Below are positions 7,807-16,914 of a DNA stretch of 64,000 bases, piece by piece. The notes under the pieces are model-generated. The model was not told the origin of the DNA. It was given only the letters and a program-made list of their open reading frames with translations, and did not search any database. The translations under genes and the position numbers were made by a program. The first letter of the stretch is position 1. Each line of letters opens with the position of its first letter. The stretch comes from Pseudoalteromonas xiamenensis (GTDB taxonomy: Bacteria; Pseudomonadota; Gammaproteobacteria; Enterobacterales; Alteromonadaceae): NCBI RefSeq assembly GCF_042431545.1, contig NZ_JBHLYX010000001.1; one strand, given 5' to 3'.

Positions 7807-10350
7807 GTGAAAATTAGAACAATAATGCCATCTATGGTGGCGAGTGCGGTTTTGAGTGTGTTGCTTGTTGGCTGCAACGAGCAATCCAAATCGACGACGG
7901 CAACGAGTCAACCCGTTGATTCAACTTCGCTTTGGGCTCACGTCAATTCTGTGATCCCAAAAGATGATAAAGTAGAGCAGAAGGTTGCCGCTATTCTCGC
8001 GAAAATGACAATTGAGCAAAAAGTAGCGCAAACCATCCAACCGGAGATCAAGTCAATCAGCGTCGAAGACATGCGTCGCTACGGTTTCGGTTCCTATCTC
8101 AATGGGGGCGGCTCATTTCCAAACGGTAACAAACATGCGACGCCGAAAGAATGGATAGATCTTGCCGATGCAATGTATCAAGCGTCAATAGATGCGAGTT
8201 TAGATGGTTCCACCATCCCGACGATGTGGGGAACAGATGCGGTACATGGTCACAATAACGTGATTGGTGCGACTATTTTTCCTCACAACATTGGGTTGGG
8301 TGCAACCAATAACCCGAAATTGCTTGAACAAATTGGCGCTATTACCGCAAAAGAAGTGCGTGCGACAGGTATAGACTGGGTGTTCGCGCCAACCGTTGCA
8401 ACAGTACGTGACGATCGTTGGGGACGCACGTATGAAGGCTATTCCGAAGATCCTGAAATTGTAAAAGCCTATGCAGGCGCCATGGTGAAAGGGCTCCAAG
8501 GAGTGCCTGAAAACGGTCTATTCGCAGACGATAAGGTGATTAGCACCGTGAAGCACTTTTTAGGTGATGGTGGTACGGAAGGGGGTGATGACCAAGGAGA
8601 CAATCTGGCGTCGGAAAGCGAGCTCTATCGTATCCACGCACAAGGTTACGTCAGTGGTCTTGCGGCCGGAGCACAATCAGTGATGGCGTCGTTCAACAGT
8701 TGGAAAGGCGAAAAAGCGCACGGTAGTCACTATTTATTAACAAAAGTTCTTAAAAACAAAATGGGCTTTGATGGCTTTGTTGTAGGGGACTGGAATGGTC
8801 ATGGACAAGTTCCCGGCTGCAGTAATGAGAGTTGTCCGAATGCGATGAATGCAGGCCTTGATGTATTCATGGTACCCGGACCGGAGTGGAAACCGTTACT
8901 TGAAAACACCATAGCGCAAGTGAAAAGTGGGGCAATTCCTGAATCACGACTCAATGATTCAGTACGTCGTATTTTACGTGTAAAAGTAAGAGCGGGATTG
9001 TTCGAGTCAGTAACCCCTAAAATGCGACCATTGAGTGGAGATATGTCGCTCATTGGCGCGAAAGCTCATCGTGATGTCGCAAAACAAGCAGTTCGTGAAT
9101 CACTTGTGCTGCTGAAAAACAACAACCAACTTTTACCACTAAACGCGAATTCACGCATTTTACTGGCTGGGGATGGCGCGGACAACATCGGCAAGCAATC
9201 TGGCGGCTGGAGCATTACCTGGCAAGGTACAGGTAATACTAACGAGGATTTTCCCGGTGGAACCAGCATATTTGATGGATTTAAGGCTCAAGTCGAAAAG
9301 GCAGGTGGCCAAGTCGAATTGTCGGTGTCTGGTGCGTTTACTCAAAAGCCGGATGTAGCCGTTGTCGTATTTGGAGAAGACCCTTACGCAGAGGGCAATG
9401 GTGACCTTGCGAATGTCGAATATCAGCGAGGCAACAAACGTGACTTGCAGCTTTTGGAAAAATTAAAGTCGCAAGGTATTCCGGTTGTTGCAATTTTCCT
9501 GACAGGCCGCCCGCTTTGGGTAAATCCGGAATTGAATGCCTCTGACGCATTTGTTGTAGCGTGGCTGCCTGGAAGTGAAGGTGGTGCGATTGCTGATGTG
9601 CTGTTAAAGGATAAAAATGACGCAGTCGCGTATGATTTTAAAGGCAAGTTAACCTTCTCATGGCCTTCTTCACCTACACAAACTGCGGTTAATCGAGGTG
9701 ATAGTAACTACAACCCATTGCTCCCTTATGGCTACGGGTTAAGTTACGGTCAACAATCACAACAGGTTAATCTAGACAACTTGCCTACAGAATTTAAAAC
9801 CGTGCAAGGTGAACTTGCGAATCATGAGATCCTGGTCAGAGACGTTAAGGCACCAAGCTGGGCTCAAATTCGCGAAGCATCAGGTGAGACTCGAATTTCT
9901 TCCAGCGTTACTCGCACTCCGTCGCTCGAGGTCTCAACGGAAGATAAAATGGTGCAAGAAGATGCCCGTAATCTCGTGTTTACTGGAAAGGCTGAGGCGA
10001 GTTTCGAAGTACTGGCTGCATTCCCATCTGATTTACGTAATTTACTCGAGGCTGACGCGAGGTTAAATTTCGCCTTGAAAGTCAACCATACTGATGAGGC
10101 GCAGTCTTTTAGCATCGCGGGTCCATGTAATAATGAGTGCGAAAAGACGGTTCAAGTCGCTATTGAAAAACCAACAGGGTGGTATGACGTATCTGTCCCT
10201 GTTAGTTGTTTCGCCTCGCCTGAAAACGATCTCTCAAAAGTGATGCACCTGTTTAAGCTTACCGCTGACAAGCCAATGAACATCTCTATCGCGGATGTCT
10301 ATGTGGGGGCGAGTAATGAAAACGCGGTTACAATAAACTGTAATAACTGA
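7807..10350 (+). CDS. GH3 exo-beta-glucosidase (lipoprotein)
   Basis: An 847-residue glycoside hydrolase family 3 enzyme, resembling bacterial exo-1,3/1,4-beta-glucanases. The N-terminus is a lipoprotein signal with lipobox LLVGC (Cys23), so the enzyme is membrane-anchored in the envelope. The (beta/alpha)8 domain carries the GWD-type nucleophile motif VVGDWNG (D328) and KHFLGDGGT upstream of it. The second domain contains the usual SLVLLKNNNQLLPL start and the GYGLSYG segment. An extra C-terminal part of about 200 residues, rich in beta-type sequence with a CNNEC pair, may bind carbohydrate. Translation starts at GTG, with AAGGA seven bases before it. Ends in an intrinsic terminator. Confidence 0.93.
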   Translation: MKIRTIMPSMVASAVLSVLLVGCNEQSKSTTATSQPVDSTSLWAHVNSVIPKDDKVEQKVAAILAKMTIEQKVAQTIQPEIKSISVEDMRRYGFGSYLNGGGSFPNGNKHATPKEWIDLADAMYQASIDASLDGSTIPTMWGTDAVHGHNNVIGATIFPHNIGLGATNNPKLLEQIGAITAKEVRATGIDWVFAPTVATVRDDRWGRTYEGYSEDPEIVKAYAGAMVKGLQGVPENGLFADDKVISTVKHFLGDGGTEGGDDQGDNLASESELYRIHAQGYVSGLAAGAQSVMASFNSWKGEKAHGSHYLLTKVLKNKMGFDGFVVGDWNGHGQVPGCSNESCPNAMNAGLDVFMVPGPEWKPLLENTIAQVKSGAIPESRLNDSVRRILRVKVRAGLFESVTPKMRPLSGDMSLIGAKAHRDVAKQAVRESLVLLKNNNQLLPLNANSRILLAGDGADNIGKQSGGWSITWQGTGNTNEDFPGGTSIFDGFKAQVEKAGGQVELSVSGAFTQKPDVAVVVFGEDPYAEGNGDLANVEYQRGNKRDLQLLEKLKSQGIPVVAIFLTGRPLWVNPELNASDAFVVAWLPGSEGGAIADVLLKDKNDAVAYDFKGKLTFSWPSSPTQTAVNRGDSNYNPLLPYGYGLSYGQQSQQVNLDNLPTEFKTVQGELANHEILVRDVKAPSWAQIREASGETRISSSVTRTPSLEVSTEDKMVQEDARNLVFTGKAEASFEVLAAFPSDLRNLLEADARLNFALKVNHTDEAQSFSIAGPCNNECEKTVQVAIEKPTGWYDVSVPVSCFASPENDLSKVMHLFKLTADKPMNISIADVYVGASNENAVTINCNN

Positions 10351-10354
10351 TTTA

Positions 10355-10376
10355 GGGAGCACTAGCTCCCTTTTTT
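10355..10376 (+). terminator. Intrinsic terminator after the GH3 gene
   Basis: GGGAGC and GCTCCC pair around an ACTA loop and are followed by six T. It separates the MFS-GH3 operon from the GH16 gene, so GH16 either has its own promoter in the short space that follows or depends on read-through. Confidence 0.85.
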
Positions 10377-10402
10377 AATAAGTATAATAAGACGAATATC
10401 GA

Positions 10403-11344
10403 ATGAAACGAACTAGTTACTTCTGTTTAGCCATACTTGTATCTACAGGTGCCAGTGCACAAAGCAAATTGTGTATACAAGACCCTATTTGGCAAGATGA
10501 ATTTAGTGATGAGACGTTAGATCCTGAAAAATGGAACATAGAACAAAATTGTTGGGGTGGTGGTAACCACGAACTTCAATGCTATGTTAATGATAAGCGG
10601 ACTATTTCTGTTACCAATGGCGTCTTGTCTCTGACGGCACTTAAAGAACAAGGAACAGGACCTACTTTTCCAAAAAGTCATCCTAACTATGACCCCACAC
10701 AAACATCCACTAAATCGTTTATTAGCGGTCGAATCAACAGCAAATCAAAAGCAGCGTTTACCTACGGTCGATTTGAGATCCGTGCAAAATTGCCTCAAGG
10801 ACAAGGGAGCTGGCCTGCAATTTGGATGTTACCTGAAGAAAATCGCTATGGTCCTTGGCCCGAATCGGGTGAAATTGACATCATGGAAGCTGTGAATTTA
10901 GGTGCTCGTTCAGACGATAACGATGCGACTTATGAGGGCAAGCCTGAAACACGCGTTCACGGTACACTTCATTACGGCACAAGGCCTCCGAAAAATGTAT
11001 ATACAGGTAAACCATATCGGTTGGACGAGGAACGTTTGCCTAGTAGCGGATTTCATGTCTATCGATTGGACTGGAAAAAGGACGAAATTAGTTGGTATGT
11101 CGATGGGGTACTTTATTCCACGCAATATCCTCAAATGACAGGTTCAGATGGTTGGTTTAGCCAACCTGAGGGCAATACACGGCGACCTGACAATGCCCCT
11201 TTTAATCATCCCTTCCATTTACTACTTAATGTTGCGGTAGGCGATGATTGGGCAGGTAAGGTCAATGAAAAAGGTGTTGATGAGTCTAAACTACCTTTCA
11301 CAATGCAAATTGATTGGGTCCGAGTATACGAACTGTGTGACTGA
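10403..11344 (+). CDS. GH16 endo-beta-glucanase (laminarinase-like)
   Basis: A 313-residue secreted glycoside hydrolase family 16 enzyme. A Sec signal peptide (MKRTSYF to GASA) precedes a single GH16 domain. The catalytic motif is ESGEIDIMEAV, with nucleophile E157, D159 and acid/base E162, and the family stretches GRFEIRAKLP, GSWPAIWMLP and YRLDWKKDEISWYVDG are all present. The EIDIME form with the inserted methionine is typical of laminarinases, so internal cleavage of beta-1,3-glucan is the likely activity. No carbohydrate-binding module is attached. It follows the GH3 gene after an intrinsic terminator and has only a weak ribosome-binding site. Confidence 0.92.
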   Translation: MKRTSYFCLAILVSTGASAQSKLCIQDPIWQDEFSDETLDPEKWNIEQNCWGGGNHELQCYVNDKRTISVTNGVLSLTALKEQGTGPTFPKSHPNYDPTQTSTKSFISGRINSKSKAAFTYGRFEIRAKLPQGQGSWPAIWMLPEENRYGPWPESGEIDIMEAVNLGARSDDNDATYEGKPETRVHGTLHYGTRPPKNVYTGKPYRLDEERLPSSGFHVYRLDWKKDEISWYVDGVLYSTQYPQMTGSDGWFSQPEGNTRRPDNAPFNHPFHLLLNVAVGDDWAGKVNEKGVDESKLPFTMQIDWVRVYELCD

Positions 11345-11383
11345 CAGAGAAAACAGCCCAATAACGCCATATTTACGCGTGTA

Positions 11384-11413
11384 GAACGTCATTATCTATC
11401 TTTAATGACGTTC
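11384..11413. terminator. Inverted repeat between convergent genes
   Basis: GAACGTCATT and AATGACGTTC form a 10-bp stem between the GH16 gene and the minus-strand small membrane protein gene, overlapping the latter's stop codon. It may terminate transcription from either side, but neither strand has a clean T run. Confidence 0.4.
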
Positions 11414-11671
11414 GGTTTCTTCTAACTTTTTTTGTAAAATTAAGACAAGTTCATCGTATTTTGGGCCAAAGCCTAAATTGGGTGCGAGTAAAGCGACAAC
11501 ACCGATGACGACCAAGGCAGCAAAAAGTGTTTGCTGTGGCAAAACGTTAAGCGCATATAAAGTCAGCGCAATAAACATGACCGACACGGCAATAATACGT
11601 ATAACATTTGCTTTTTTTAGATTACTTTTCGCAGCTTCGATGGTTTGTTTTTCTTGATCTGTAAAATTCAT
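11402..11671 (-). CDS. Small two-helix membrane protein, unknown function
   Basis: An 89-residue protein. A charged N-terminal segment (residues 1-22) is followed by two hydrophobic helices at about 24-42 and 49-65, then a charged tail ending KKLEETERH. The hairpin topology predicts an inner-membrane protein with both ends in the cytoplasm. I do not recognise the family and the neighbours give no clue. Its coding nature is supported by the clean hydrophobic/charged pattern. Confidence 0.6.
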   Translation of the reverse strand: MNFTDQEKQTIEAAKSNLKKANVIRIIAVSVMFIALTLYALNVLPQQTLFAALVVIGVVALLAPNLGFGPKYDELVLILQKKLEETERH

Positions 11672-12052
11672 TCTAATTTCGTGATACCTAAGACTCGTAA
11701 GCTATTTTCAAGAAAACAGTTTACTTCGGTCCATCAAACATGGCTATGACTGTAAGCCGATAGTTGGTAGATTTTTATCTCTTTCTAACAGACTATTTTC
11801 AGAAAAGGCATTTCGTATTCTTGTTTCACAGGTATATGGCTCATGTGATTAAGCTGTAAATCGACACGTACTTTCGTTGCATCATTGTCTAAGGAAGGGG
11901 TTTGTTTAGACAACGTGTTTGTGGCGCGAAGGTAACGGCTTCCTGTTTTACAAAATAAGCCAGTCTATGCGTCCACTCACGTGGTAAAAAGAATTTCCAA
12001 GTCAAGCTATATAAGCCAGACTTGGAAAAAGGGAGACGGTCTTTGTGACGAA
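11672..12052. other. Intergenic region with a possible decayed coding stretch
   Basis: These 381 bases lie between two minus-strand genes. On the minus strand, about 11800-11970 is open for some 58 codons without a start codon, reading ...TNTLSKQTPSLDNDATKVRV and ending in a stop. Its composition looks protein-like and it may be the tail of a lost gene. An inverted repeat at 11995-12027 (arms TTCCAAGTC and GACTTGGAA, followed on the minus strand by a T-rich stretch) probably terminates the halogenase operon. I see no RNA gene or mobile element here. Confidence 0.4.
11995..12027 (-). terminator. Probable terminator of the TonB receptor/halogenase operon
   Basis: A 9-bp stem (TTCCAAGTC/GACTTGGAA) lies about 25 bases past the last halogenase stop, with TTCTTTTT after it on the minus strand. 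Confidence 0.55.
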
Positions 12053-13558
12053 TTATTCACTGTGCGTTTTACAGTAATGTTCAAGAAAATCTTGGTGGCT
12101 TGGTAGCTGTTGAACCGTTCTATCTACGTTGTATTTAATTTGATTCAAAAACTGTGAAAGCTCATCATTACTCATTACATCGACAATTGGGTGATAAGCT
12201 TTAGGTAAAATGCCTTGTCCCATCATTACTTGTGTCCAGGAATTCTCACCAAACAGCTCGTTGCCAGACTTAAATACACGTCCAGTTTCACGGAATAATT
12301 CCATGCGGTGGCGCAATGTGTCTGGGATCTCGAGGTTTTTGCAGTGACGCCAGAATGCAGAATCGGTGCGCTCAGTTGCGTTGTAATGAAGAATAATGAA
12401 ATCGCGGATATTATCCACTTCCTCTTGTGTTTGACGGTTAAATTCGTCTACATCCGTTTGTTGAATCCCAGCCTGCGGGAACAACTGCATTAGGCGTACA
12501 ATACCGCGTTGGATTAAATGTATGCTGGTGGATTCTAAAGGTTCAATAAAACCGGAAGAAAGGCCAATCGCAACACAATTTTTGTTCCAATGCTTACGCC
12601 GCTGGCCGGTCGTGAACTTAATCACCCGAGGATCGGTTATGGGATCGCCAGGTAAATTTTCGAGTAAAGTACGCTTTGCCTCGGTATCACTTACGAATCT
12701 ATCACAATACACAATGCCATTGCCCATGCGGGTTTGTAGTGGTATTTGCCACTGCCAGCCCGCATCGTGCGCAATAGCGCGAGTGTATGGTTTAGGTGCA
12801 TCTGCTTTTGTGGTTTGCACGGCGATTGCCGAGTTAGCAGGTAGCCAATGACTCCAGTCATCAAAACCTGTGTGGAGCGCTTGCTCAATGAGCAAAGCTC
12901 GGAACCCGGTACAGTCAATAAACAAATCGCCGGCGATGGTATTGCCGCTATCGAGCGTTACGCTGTCTATATAACCGGTGACTTCGTTTAAATTTACTCG
13001 GGAAATCTTACCCTCAATGCGTTTCGCGCCATGTTCAAACGCCATGGTCTGGAGGAATTTGGCGTACAAAGAAGCATCTAGGTGGTAGGCATAGTTCAGG
13101 GATTGTTTGTTTAGGTGCGCAAACTTATTTTGCTTTGCTGCTATCAGCTCAGGACAATAGTCGCCAAACTCTGACGCAATGCCCATTTGTTTTCCTTTAA
13201 CCCAAAAATGTTGAAAACCCGCTGCCCAGCAATCTTTTCCGGTATATCCGAAAGAGTGAATGTAGCTGTCTTCCTTGTTTGCCCAGTTTTCAAAGCCAAT
13301 GCCAAGCTTAAAGGTCGCATTCGTCGCCGCCATAAACTCTTGTTCATTGATGTGCAACAGCCGATGTAGAGTAAGCAATGTTGGAATGGTAGCTTCACCA
13401 ACACCGACTGTGCCAATTTGATCAGATTCAATAAGCGTAATGTCGAGTGTTTTACCTAACAATTTTGCTAACGAGGCTGCAGCCATCCAACCGGCTGTAC
13501 CACCACCAGCAATGACCACTTTTTTTACTGCATTTACGTTCATGGTGTTCTCATTCAT
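12053..13558 (-). CDS. Flavin-dependent tryptophan halogenase-family protein, complete motifs
   Basis: A 501-residue protein of the PrnA/RebH-type halogenase family. It has the FAD-binding GGGTAG at residues 18-23, the catalytic lysine in ATFKLG (K84), the halogenase signature WQWQIP at 268-273, and the FIEPLEST segment whose E339 corresponds to the second catalytic residue. Characterised members use FADH2, O2 and halide to halogenate aromatic substrates. Relatives inside TonB-receptor operons have no established substrate, so actual halogenation is uncertain. It is the last gene of the operon and starts five bases after the cupin gene. Confidence 0.88.
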   Translation of the reverse strand: MNENTMNVNAVKKVVIAGGGTAGWMAAASLAKLLGKTLDITLIESDQIGTVGVGEATIPTLLTLHRLLHINEQEFMAATNATFKLGIGFENWANKEDSYIHSFGYTGKDCWAAGFQHFWVKGKQMGIASEFGDYCPELIAAKQNKFAHLNKQSLNYAYHLDASLYAKFLQTMAFEHGAKRIEGKISRVNLNEVTGYIDSVTLDSGNTIAGDLFIDCTGFRALLIEQALHTGFDDWSHWLPANSAIAVQTTKADAPKPYTRAIAHDAGWQWQIPLQTRMGNGIVYCDRFVSDTEAKRTLLENLPGDPITDPRVIKFTTGQRRKHWNKNCVAIGLSSGFIEPLESTSIHLIQRGIVRLMQLFPQAGIQQTDVDEFNRQTQEEVDNIRDFIILHYNATERTDSAFWRHCKNLEIPDTLRHRMELFRETGRVFKSGNELFGENSWTQVMMGQGILPKAYHPIVDVMSNDELSQFLNQIKYNVDRTVQQLPSHQDFLEHYCKTHSE

Positions 13559-13563
13559 CGAAT

Positions 13564-14580
13564 TTAGCGTTCCAAGTTTCTGGCGAGCTGTTTTTTAACG
13601 TTTAACTGTTGTTGCGTATTCGAGCCGTCAAATACCCCAAGTAATTCATGTGGAATGTGGTTAGTATCAAATTCATCACTGAATAGGTAGTAGTCGAAAA
13701 AGGCTTTCCAAGCCGCTTTCTCGTGTGCGGGTAATTGTCTTATGGCAAGCAGTGCGTGAGTGAGGGCATCCGTTGGACTCCCTATGACGCTCTTTTCATC
13801 TCGCCACCAATAGTTGATCTGCGCATTGATGTCTTCAAGGCCTTCTACGTAGTGCCACCACATGCTCGGAATATAAAGGCAATCGCCAGGGGTTAAATCA
13901 ACAAACTGTGCGTGTTTTAAGGCTTCAGCGAAACGTGGAAACGCGTCGAAGTCAGGCTCATTTAAGTTAACCATCGAGATAGGGCGACCTGCTGGCGTAA
14001 AATCAAGTGAACCGATATAGAGGTTACTGATTTGCTCTGGTGGGAATAGTACGAATCGACGTTTACCAATGACGTTACACGCTAGGTTTAGGGGAAAGTC
14101 ACTGTGGATGGCCACTTTACTTTTTTGACCAAGCCAGAGGCTTTTAAGTGGCGAGATTTCATCAAGCACAGTGCTGTGCTCGGTATCAATTTCAGGGAAC
14201 CAACGTCCAAATAACGTAGAACCTAAGTAAAATGCGCCAAGCGCTTCATTATTTGATGTGCTGAGCTGCTGTGCAAGTCGGCTAAATGGTCCATTTAAAA
14301 CGCGATAATTAAACCCAGTTGCACTCTCGTTATAAAACACGCGGCCATCTGCATTGGGGGCAACGTTAAACACAGTGACAGGTTCTTGGGTCGAATGCTG
14401 TTCCAAATATCGCAGCGCTTGTAGAGCGGATACTTGTGCCTTGGCAACTAAAGGCCAATGTGCAACAAATCCTCGTAGCACTATTGGCGTTTCTTGATTT
14501 GCCAGCAGCGTCTTTAAATCACGAAAGGCGACGTCGTTACGTTCTGGGATTGGTTGTAATTGGCTGATATCCAAACCCAT
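13564..14580 (-). CDS. Cupin-like (JmjC-type) domain protein
   Basis: A 338-residue protein of the cupin_8/JmjC-like oxygenase family, related to Fe(II)/2-oxoglutarate hydroxylases such as FIH. The metal-binding HxD is seen in AIHSDFPLN and the distal histidine in MWWHYVEGL, preceded by the typical PGDCLYIPS turn. The N-terminal NQETPIVLRGFVAHWP stretch is also diagnostic. It recurs with tryptophan halogenase and SapC proteins in operons of TonB receptors for carbohydrates; its substrate there is not known. It sits three bases after sapC and five before the second halogenase gene, implying translational coupling. Confidence 0.85.
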   Translation of the reverse strand: MGLDISQLQPIPERNDVAFRDLKTLLANQETPIVLRGFVAHWPLVAKAQVSALQALRYLEQHSTQEPVTVFNVAPNADGRVFYNESATGFNYRVLNGPFSRLAQQLSTSNNEALGAFYLGSTLFGRWFPEIDTEHSTVLDEISPLKSLWLGQKSKVAIHSDFPLNLACNVIGKRRFVLFPPEQISNLYIGSLDFTPAGRPISMVNLNEPDFDAFPRFAEALKHAQFVDLTPGDCLYIPSMWWHYVEGLEDINAQINYWWRDEKSVIGSPTDALTHALLAIRQLPAHEKAAWKAFFDYYLFSDEFDTNHIPHELLGVFDGSNTQQQLNVKKQLARNLER

Positions 14581-14583
14581 GGT

Positions 14584-15291
14584 TTATACCTTTTGGGTTT
14601 GTCTATTTTTTCTGTCGATTAACGTCAGAAGCTGCGAATGAGACGCGAGTACAAAGTAAATTGCAGCTAAATGCCCCTCATGTTGCAACTTTAAAAGTTG
14701 CTGGTCTGAAAGCGAATTTAGTTTGTCTTCATTGATAGTGTAAAAACCCGTTAATTGTGTTGTTTCGCCATTGTTAAGCTTAATGTCTAATGACAATGAT
14801 TCTAACAAGTTACCTTCGAGCAGTTGTGCAACAAAGTACGCATTTTCTTGAACGCCTTGATGCAATAATTCCAGTGACTGACCTACACGTTCAAGGTAGG
14901 GCGTAAACTCGCCAAACTCGCTAAACAATGGTTCGCCGTCAACGCGAGAAACTTTGGGGCTACTCATATCGATATGGATTACGCGTTGGTCGTGTTGTTG
15001 ACCTATCGAAAAAGGCAGTCGTTCAATCGACAAAGGCACATATGAAGCTTCCCAGCCAGCGCCACTCAGAAACAAGTTGGAGTGTGGTTCGAGACCAAGT
15101 AGCGCGACCGGGAAAAATTGGCCATTGGTTGCATCTTTTTGAAATAAAATCGGGTAATGCGCTTGGATTTGGCGAAATTCGGAAACAAAGGTGTAGGCGG
15201 CCATTTGTGCGTCACCAAGCTCTGCCGATTTTCGGGTAATGATTTTAATCTCTTTGTGCTGCTGGTGATTCAGGAGGACGGTTGTTGTCAT
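14584..15291 (-). CDS. SapC-family protein
   Basis: A 235-residue protein resembling the SapC family, named after a protein of the Campylobacter S-layer locus. The pattern FPVALLGLEPHSNLFLSG, YVPLSIERLPF and EFTPYLERVGQSLELLHQG is characteristic. There is no signal peptide or membrane segment, so it is probably cytoplasmic. The role is unknown, but it repeatedly accompanies halogenase-like flavoproteins in TonB-receptor operons. The internal ATG at 15291 is chosen because the homologous region begins there; it lies 16 bases after the preceding halogenase stop. Confidence 0.8.
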   Translation of the reverse strand: MTTTVLLNHQQHKEIKIITRKSAELGDAQMAAYTFVSEFRQIQAHYPILFQKDATNGQFFPVALLGLEPHSNLFLSGAGWEASYVPLSIERLPFSIGQQHDQRVIHIDMSSPKVSRVDGEPLFSEFGEFTPYLERVGQSLELLHQGVQENAYFVAQLLEGNLLESLSLDIKLNNGETTQLTGFYTINEDKLNSLSDQQLLKLQHEGHLAAIYFVLASHSQLLTLIDRKNRQTQKV

Positions 15292-15307
15292 TGTTTTCTC
15301 GCTTATC

Positions 15308-16849
15308 TTAAATCTTTGGCAGGCCATGTATGGCTATTTTGTTTAGTAAACTACGGTTTGTAGGCAAATTCAAAAGTCGTTTCGCTTCATTGATTAAATT
15401 GCCGTATTCTTTTTCGGTTTGTTCCACAATCGCTCGTTCTGATTGTGTTAAATACAGTTGCTGCTCAAACCCCATGCCATGAAGGATATATTCAAAACTG
15501 GCCGAAGGAAAAAGGCTTTCAATTTGCGGTAAGTCAAAACGGCTAGGACGATGGGTTTTCCAGTGAGTTAGCCACTTTGTGAGTCTTGGCGAATGCGTAT
15601 CTGGACTATGGTGATGAAGCCAATAATCACTTGTGCGCTTACTGAGCACATAATGCAATTTCAGAAAATCGACGATGTCTCGCCAGCGCTCGGTTGTGAG
15701 GTGGTTGTAGCGTGTCTCGCACAGTGCCAGTTGCTCTTGGGTATGCGGGAAATGATCGACAAAAAACTTCGCAGCTTGCTCAATCATCACAAGCGCTGAG
15801 GCTTCTAAAGGTTCGACAAACCCAGCGGCCATGCCTATTGCAAGTATGTTTTTATGCCAGAATTTTTCACGGTAGCCTGGGTTAAATTGGATGAACTTAG
15901 GCTTACCGAGCGGCGATTGATTAGTGACATATTGAATGTGGTTATGGAGCTGAGAAAGCGCTTGTTCGTCACTGCAAAATTGCGTCGAATAGACAAAACC
16001 TATACCGCGTCGGTGTTGTAAGCCGATGTCCCACACCCAACCGTTTTCGTAAGCCGTCGCAACCGTGGCCGAAGCAATAGGCGAATTGGTTTCTTCATAA
16101 GGCACTTGCAACGCGATTGCTCGGTCGTTAAATAATTCGCGTTTCACAGAAATAAAGGGGATTTGGCTGTGTTTATCGATAAGCAAGCCATGTTGACCGC
16201 TGCAATCTATAAAAAAATCGCCATCAATTTGCTCACGCTCGTCGGTACTTAGGCTGCTAATAAACCCATCACTGTCTTCGTGTATATGGGTAACGTTTGC
16301 TGTAATTCGCCGTACCCCTAAAGTGGATACCGCAAACTCGGTTAAGCGCTTTATGAAAAGACCCGCGTCAAAATGGTATCCGTAATTATGGATAGCAGCG
16401 TATTCTGGAGTGGTAATGTCTTTAGGTGCAATATTCATCTCTATCAGACGAGCTTGTGCATTTACCGCATGTGCGAATGGTAGAGTTTCTTTTGCGCGTT
16501 GTGACCAAAACAGGCTGGTATCAATACTTGATGTTTGCCAAGGAGCGGTAAAGGGATGGTGATAACGATGAGGAACGTCATCATTTGACCAGTTTAAAAA
16601 CAATGAACCTTGTTTAAATGACGCGTTGCAGTCCGTAAACAACAAGGATTCTGGAAACCCAATACGAGCCAAAGTTTGTCGCATCGAAGGCCATGTGCCT
16701 TCTCCCACACCTATGGTTGGAATATCAGGGGATTCGATTAACGTGACTTCTATTGATTGACAGGCAAGTTCAGCACGAATAAGAGAAGCAGTAAGCCAGC
16801 CGGCCGTTCCACCACCTACAACGACAATGTGCTTGATGTCTTTTTCCAT
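15308..16849 (-). CDS. Flavin-dependent tryptophan halogenase-family protein, altered signature
   Basis: A 513-residue paralogue of the halogenase encoded at 12053-13558. The FAD-binding GGGTAG is at residues 12-17 and the catalytic lysine is kept in ASFKQG (K79). The signature region reads WVWDIG (271-276) instead of W-x-W-x-I-P, so the proline is replaced by glycine. The AAGFVEPLEASALVMIE segment with its glutamate is retained. The substrate is unknown and activity may differ from the second copy. The frame is also open upstream to a GTG at 16861; the ATG at 16849 is preferred. It follows the receptor gene beyond a strong hairpin. Confidence 0.85.
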   Translation of the reverse strand: MEKDIKHIVVVGGGTAGWLTASLIRAELACQSIEVTLIESPDIPTIGVGEGTWPSMRQTLARIGFPESLLFTDCNASFKQGSLFLNWSNDDVPHRYHHPFTAPWQTSSIDTSLFWSQRAKETLPFAHAVNAQARLIEMNIAPKDITTPEYAAIHNYGYHFDAGLFIKRLTEFAVSTLGVRRITANVTHIHEDSDGFISSLSTDEREQIDGDFFIDCSGQHGLLIDKHSQIPFISVKRELFNDRAIALQVPYEETNSPIASATVATAYENGWVWDIGLQHRRGIGFVYSTQFCSDEQALSQLHNHIQYVTNQSPLGKPKFIQFNPGYREKFWHKNILAIGMAAGFVEPLEASALVMIEQAAKFFVDHFPHTQEQLALCETRYNHLTTERWRDIVDFLKLHYVLSKRTSDYWLHHHSPDTHSPRLTKWLTHWKTHRPSRFDLPQIESLFPSASFEYILHGMGFEQQLYLTQSERAIVEQTEKEYGNLINEAKRLLNLPTNRSLLNKIAIHGLPKI

Positions 16850-16867
16850 AGTAAACCGCACTAAGTT

Positions 16868-16897
16868 AAAAAAGGGCTAGCTATGTCACTAGCCCTT
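16868..16897 (-). terminator. Hairpin with T tract between receptor and halogenase genes
   Basis: On the minus strand, AAGGGCTAG and CTAGCCCTT form a 9-bp stem around an 8-base loop and are followed by TTTTTT. It lies about 20 bases after the TonB-receptor stop and before the halogenase gene. This should let the receptor be made in large excess over the downstream enzymes, with partial read-through. Confidence 0.8.
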
Positions 16898-16914
16898 GGG
16901 GGGATAAACGCAAA

